Part shown: one piece after another, positions 14,011-15,409 of the stretch | Layout: every line of letters begins with the position of its first letter | How positions within the stretch are numbered: the first letter of the stretch is position 1 | Assembly: GCA_002311335.1 (NCBI GenBank) | Contig: DBZX01000081.1 | Span: 1 to 15,409, forward strand | Origin: a bacterium UBP10_UBA1149 | GTDB lineage: Bacteria > Desulfobacterota > Binatia > UBA1149 | Length of the DNA: 15,409 nucleotides | Direction: 5' to 3' | Notes under the pieces: generated by a model | Seen by the model: only the letters and a program-made list of their open reading frames with translations | Told to the model about the DNA's origin: nothing | The model's database searches: none | Made by a program: the position numbers and the translations under genes

Positions 14011-15045
14011 ATGAAAGTTCTGCGAACCCCCGACGAGCAATTCAACAATCTTCCCGGCTACCCCTTCGAGCCCCACTACACCGACCTACCCGACGGCGAC
14101 GGCGGCACGCTGCGCGTTCACCACATCGACGAGGGACCAGGCGACGGCCCGGTTGTGCTCTGCTTACACGGGCAGCCGACCTGGAGCTACCTCTACCGCC
14201 TGATGATACCCCCGCTGGTGGAGTCGGGCCTGCGCGTACTCGCGCCCGATCTGGTTGGCTACGGACGCAGCGACAAACCCGCCGCGCGCGAGGACTACAG
14301 CTACCAGCGACAGGTCGACTGGATGACGGCGTGGCTTGAGGCAAACGACGTCACCGGCGCGACCCTGTTCGGGCAGGACTGGGGAGGACTTATCGGCCTG
14401 AGGCTGGTCGCTGAGAACCCCGAGCGCTTTGACAGGGTGGTCATCAGCAACACCGGCCTGCCGGTGCCCCCGGACCTGCCAGCCGGCATCATCGAGGAAG
14501 TAAAAGACTTCAGGCAGAACGCACCCACGCCCACCATGATGGAGATGGCCGCCGCAATTTCGGGTGACTCGCAGCTTGGAAGCAGCGATGAGGCCGGGCG
14601 GGGCGCCATGGCATTCGCCTACTGGCAGAAGTGGTGCTGGGAGACCGAGGACCTTCCGGTGGGAATGGCCGTGGGCGGCATGGTGGGCGCCGAGAAAGCC
14701 GTGGCGCCCGAGGAAGTAGCGGCCTACGACGCCCCCTTCCCTGACCCTTCCTACAAGATGGGTCCGCGGGCCATGCCCAGCCATGTGCCCACATTGCCGG
14801 GGGATCCTTCCACGCAGGCCAACCTGGCAGCGTGGCAAATGCTGGAACAGTGGGACAAGCCCTTCCTGTGTGCCTTTGCTGACAACGACCCGGTTACCAG
14901 GGGAGCGGAGAAAGCCTTTCTCGAACGCGTGCCCGGCAGCAAGGGCCTGGCGCACGTAACGTTTAACGGTGGCGGCCATTTCATCCAGGAAACCCGGCCC
15001 GGTGAGCTGGCCGGTCTAATCTCCGCACTGGTCGAGTCGGCCTGA
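14011..15045 (+). CDS. haloalkane dehalogenase-like alpha/beta hydrolase
   Basis: A 344-residue alpha/beta hydrolase resembling haloalkane dehalogenases, which displace halide from haloalkanes with water. CLHGQPTWSYLYR at residues 51-63 forms the oxyanion side. The nucleophile elbow is FGQDWGG, with Asp123 and halide-stabilising Trp124. The charge-relay acid is probably Asp293 (ADNDPVT) and the His is His323 (GGHFIQE). APDLVGYGRSDKP is a class signature. The Asp nucleophile separates it from esterases and fits DhlA/HLD-I type enzymes; the long cap (residues about 150-260) differs and may set a different substrate, so epoxide hydrolysis or a non-halogenated substrate is not excluded. AAAGGAGA lies just before ATG 14011. 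It may share regulation with the divergent LLM gene. Confidence 0.9.
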   Translation: MKVLRTPDEQFNNLPGYPFEPHYTDLPDGDGGTLRVHHIDEGPGDGPVVLCLHGQPTWSYLYRLMIPPLVESGLRVLAPDLVGYGRSDKPAAREDYSYQRQVDWMTAWLEANDVTGATLFGQDWGGLIGLRLVAENPERFDRVVISNTGLPVPPDLPAGIIEEVKDFRQNAPTPTMMEMAAAISGDSQLGSSDEAGRGAMAFAYWQKWCWETEDLPVGMAVGGMVGAEKAVAPEEVAAYDAPFPDPSYKMGPRAMPSHVPTLPGDPSTQANLAAWQMLEQWDKPFLCAFADNDPVTRGAEKAFLERVPGSKGLAHVTFNGGGHFIQETRPGELAGLISALVESA

Positions 15046-15077
15046 ACGCCGCTTCCGCACGAGGCACAAAAAGGTAA

Positions 15078-15104
15078 CCCCGGGCTCCTTGTAAGAGCCC
15101 GGGG
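15078..15104. terminator. strong hairpin, probable terminator for the minus-strand Cys-rich gene and perhaps bidirectional
   Basis: A perfect ten-pair stem, CCCCGGGCTC with GAGCCCGGGG, closes a seven-base loop (15088-15094). On the minus strand five T's follow five bases after the stem (15072-15068). The plus strand has no T run after it, but it lies 32 bases after the dehalogenase-like stop, so it may also end that transcript. Confidence 0.7.
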
Positions 15105-15154
15105 CGTCGGGGCCGGTGGGGTGTTGCCGGCCGGTTGGGAAAACGGGTGGTAGC

Positions 15155-15409
15155 CTACTGGCACACGCAGAATGCCGCCACGAGATCGCCTACTAACGTG
15201 CACTGCTTGCTGGCATCGGCGCAATCGCCACCGCAGGTGGGAGCGCCTGACAGTTCGCAGGGATCGCTCTGCTCGGGCTCGCATCGGCAGGCCAGGGTAC
15301 CGGCTATATTCGTGCACACGTCGGTCGGGTTGGGGCAGTCACCGTTACAGGTCGGGGCCCCGGACTGTTCGCAGGGGACCGGCTGGTCGAACACCTTCCA
15401 GGCGGGCGT
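15155..15409 (-). CDS. C-terminus of a Cys-rich tandem-repeat protein (N-terminus off the right edge)
   Basis: The last 84 residues, open to the window edge, hold two copies of a 38-residue repeat. Each has six Cys with spacing C-x7-C-x3-C-x6-C-x8/10-C-x-C and shared words such as SGAPTC-x-GDC. The second copy ends the protein at CVCQ. The arrangement looks like small disulfide-rich modules of secreted or surface proteins, common in Myxococcota and related lineages; EGF-like is a loose comparison, not a claim. The visible part has no signal, which must lie upstream. The GTG at 15392-15394 is not the likely start, because the frame continues to the edge. No function can be given. Confidence 0.75.
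   Translation of the reverse strand, partial: TPAWKVFDQPVPCEQSGAPTCNGDCPNPTDVCTNIAGTLACRCEPEQSDPCELSGAPTCGGDCADASKQCTLVGDLVAAFCVCQ

Overview
The window is a GC-rich, gene-dense stretch of bacterial chromosome. There is no sign of a phage, transposon, tRNA, rRNA or CRISPR array, and no gap between genes is longer than about 110 bases. It holds thirteen complete genes and two partial ones at the edges. The gene types suggest an aerobic, catabolically versatile bacterium of the old 'deltaproteobacterial' kind (Myxococcota or Binatota-like): an LLM-class (probably F420-dependent) oxidoreductase, a class III CoA-transferase, an ACAD10/11-type acyl-CoA dehydrogenase with its APH-type kinase, a P450, a haloalkane dehalogenase-like hydrolase, a Cys-rich repeat protein and a probable selenoprotein. 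This taxonomic guess is an inference from gene content only.

Layout. At the left edge (1-603, minus) is most of a TauD/TfdA-type Fe(II)/2-oxoglutarate dioxygenase with a GTG start. A hormone-sensitive-lipase-type alpha/beta hydrolase (705-1766, plus) diverges from it. A secreted or lipoprotein amidohydrolase (1756-3507, minus) converges on the hydrolase with an 11-base overlap. A class III CoA-transferase follows (3593-4846, plus). Next is a two-gene arsenic unit, arsR-arsM (6067-4913, minus), with a near-consensus sigma-70-type promoter almost on top of the arsR start codon. Rightward from there, an acyl-CoA dehydrogenase and an APH-family kinase (6162-8591) form a pair that in animals is fused as ACAD10/ACAD11 and in Pseudomonas corresponds to LvaC/LvaA of 4-hydroxyacyl-CoA breakdown.

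A PanE/ApbA-type reductase and an unrecognised membrane protein (10158-8579, minus) overlap by ATGA. A cytochrome P450 (10236-11474, plus) diverges from them. A redoxin and a short-chain dehydrogenase (12800-11479, minus) also overlap by ATGA. A luciferase-like oxidoreductase (13957-12875, minus) and a haloalkane dehalogenase-like hydrolase (14011-15045, plus) diverge across a 53-base gap with marked dyad symmetry. At the right edge is the C-terminus of a Cys-rich tandem-repeat protein (15409-15155, minus).

The main discovery is the redoxin gene at 12276-12800. A conventional gene caller would begin it at an internal GTG (12674) and lose its first 42 codons. The reading frame actually continues upstream through a single in-frame TGA (12684-12686) to an ATG at 12800. 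The TGA falls exactly where the redox-active Cys of the F-x-R-G-x-W-C-P-x-C motif belongs, giving W-U-P-F-C, and a hairpin with a G-containing loop lies at a bacterial-SECIS-like distance behind it. This is best read as a selenocysteine-containing peroxiredoxin-like protein, translationally coupled to an SDR oxidoreductase.
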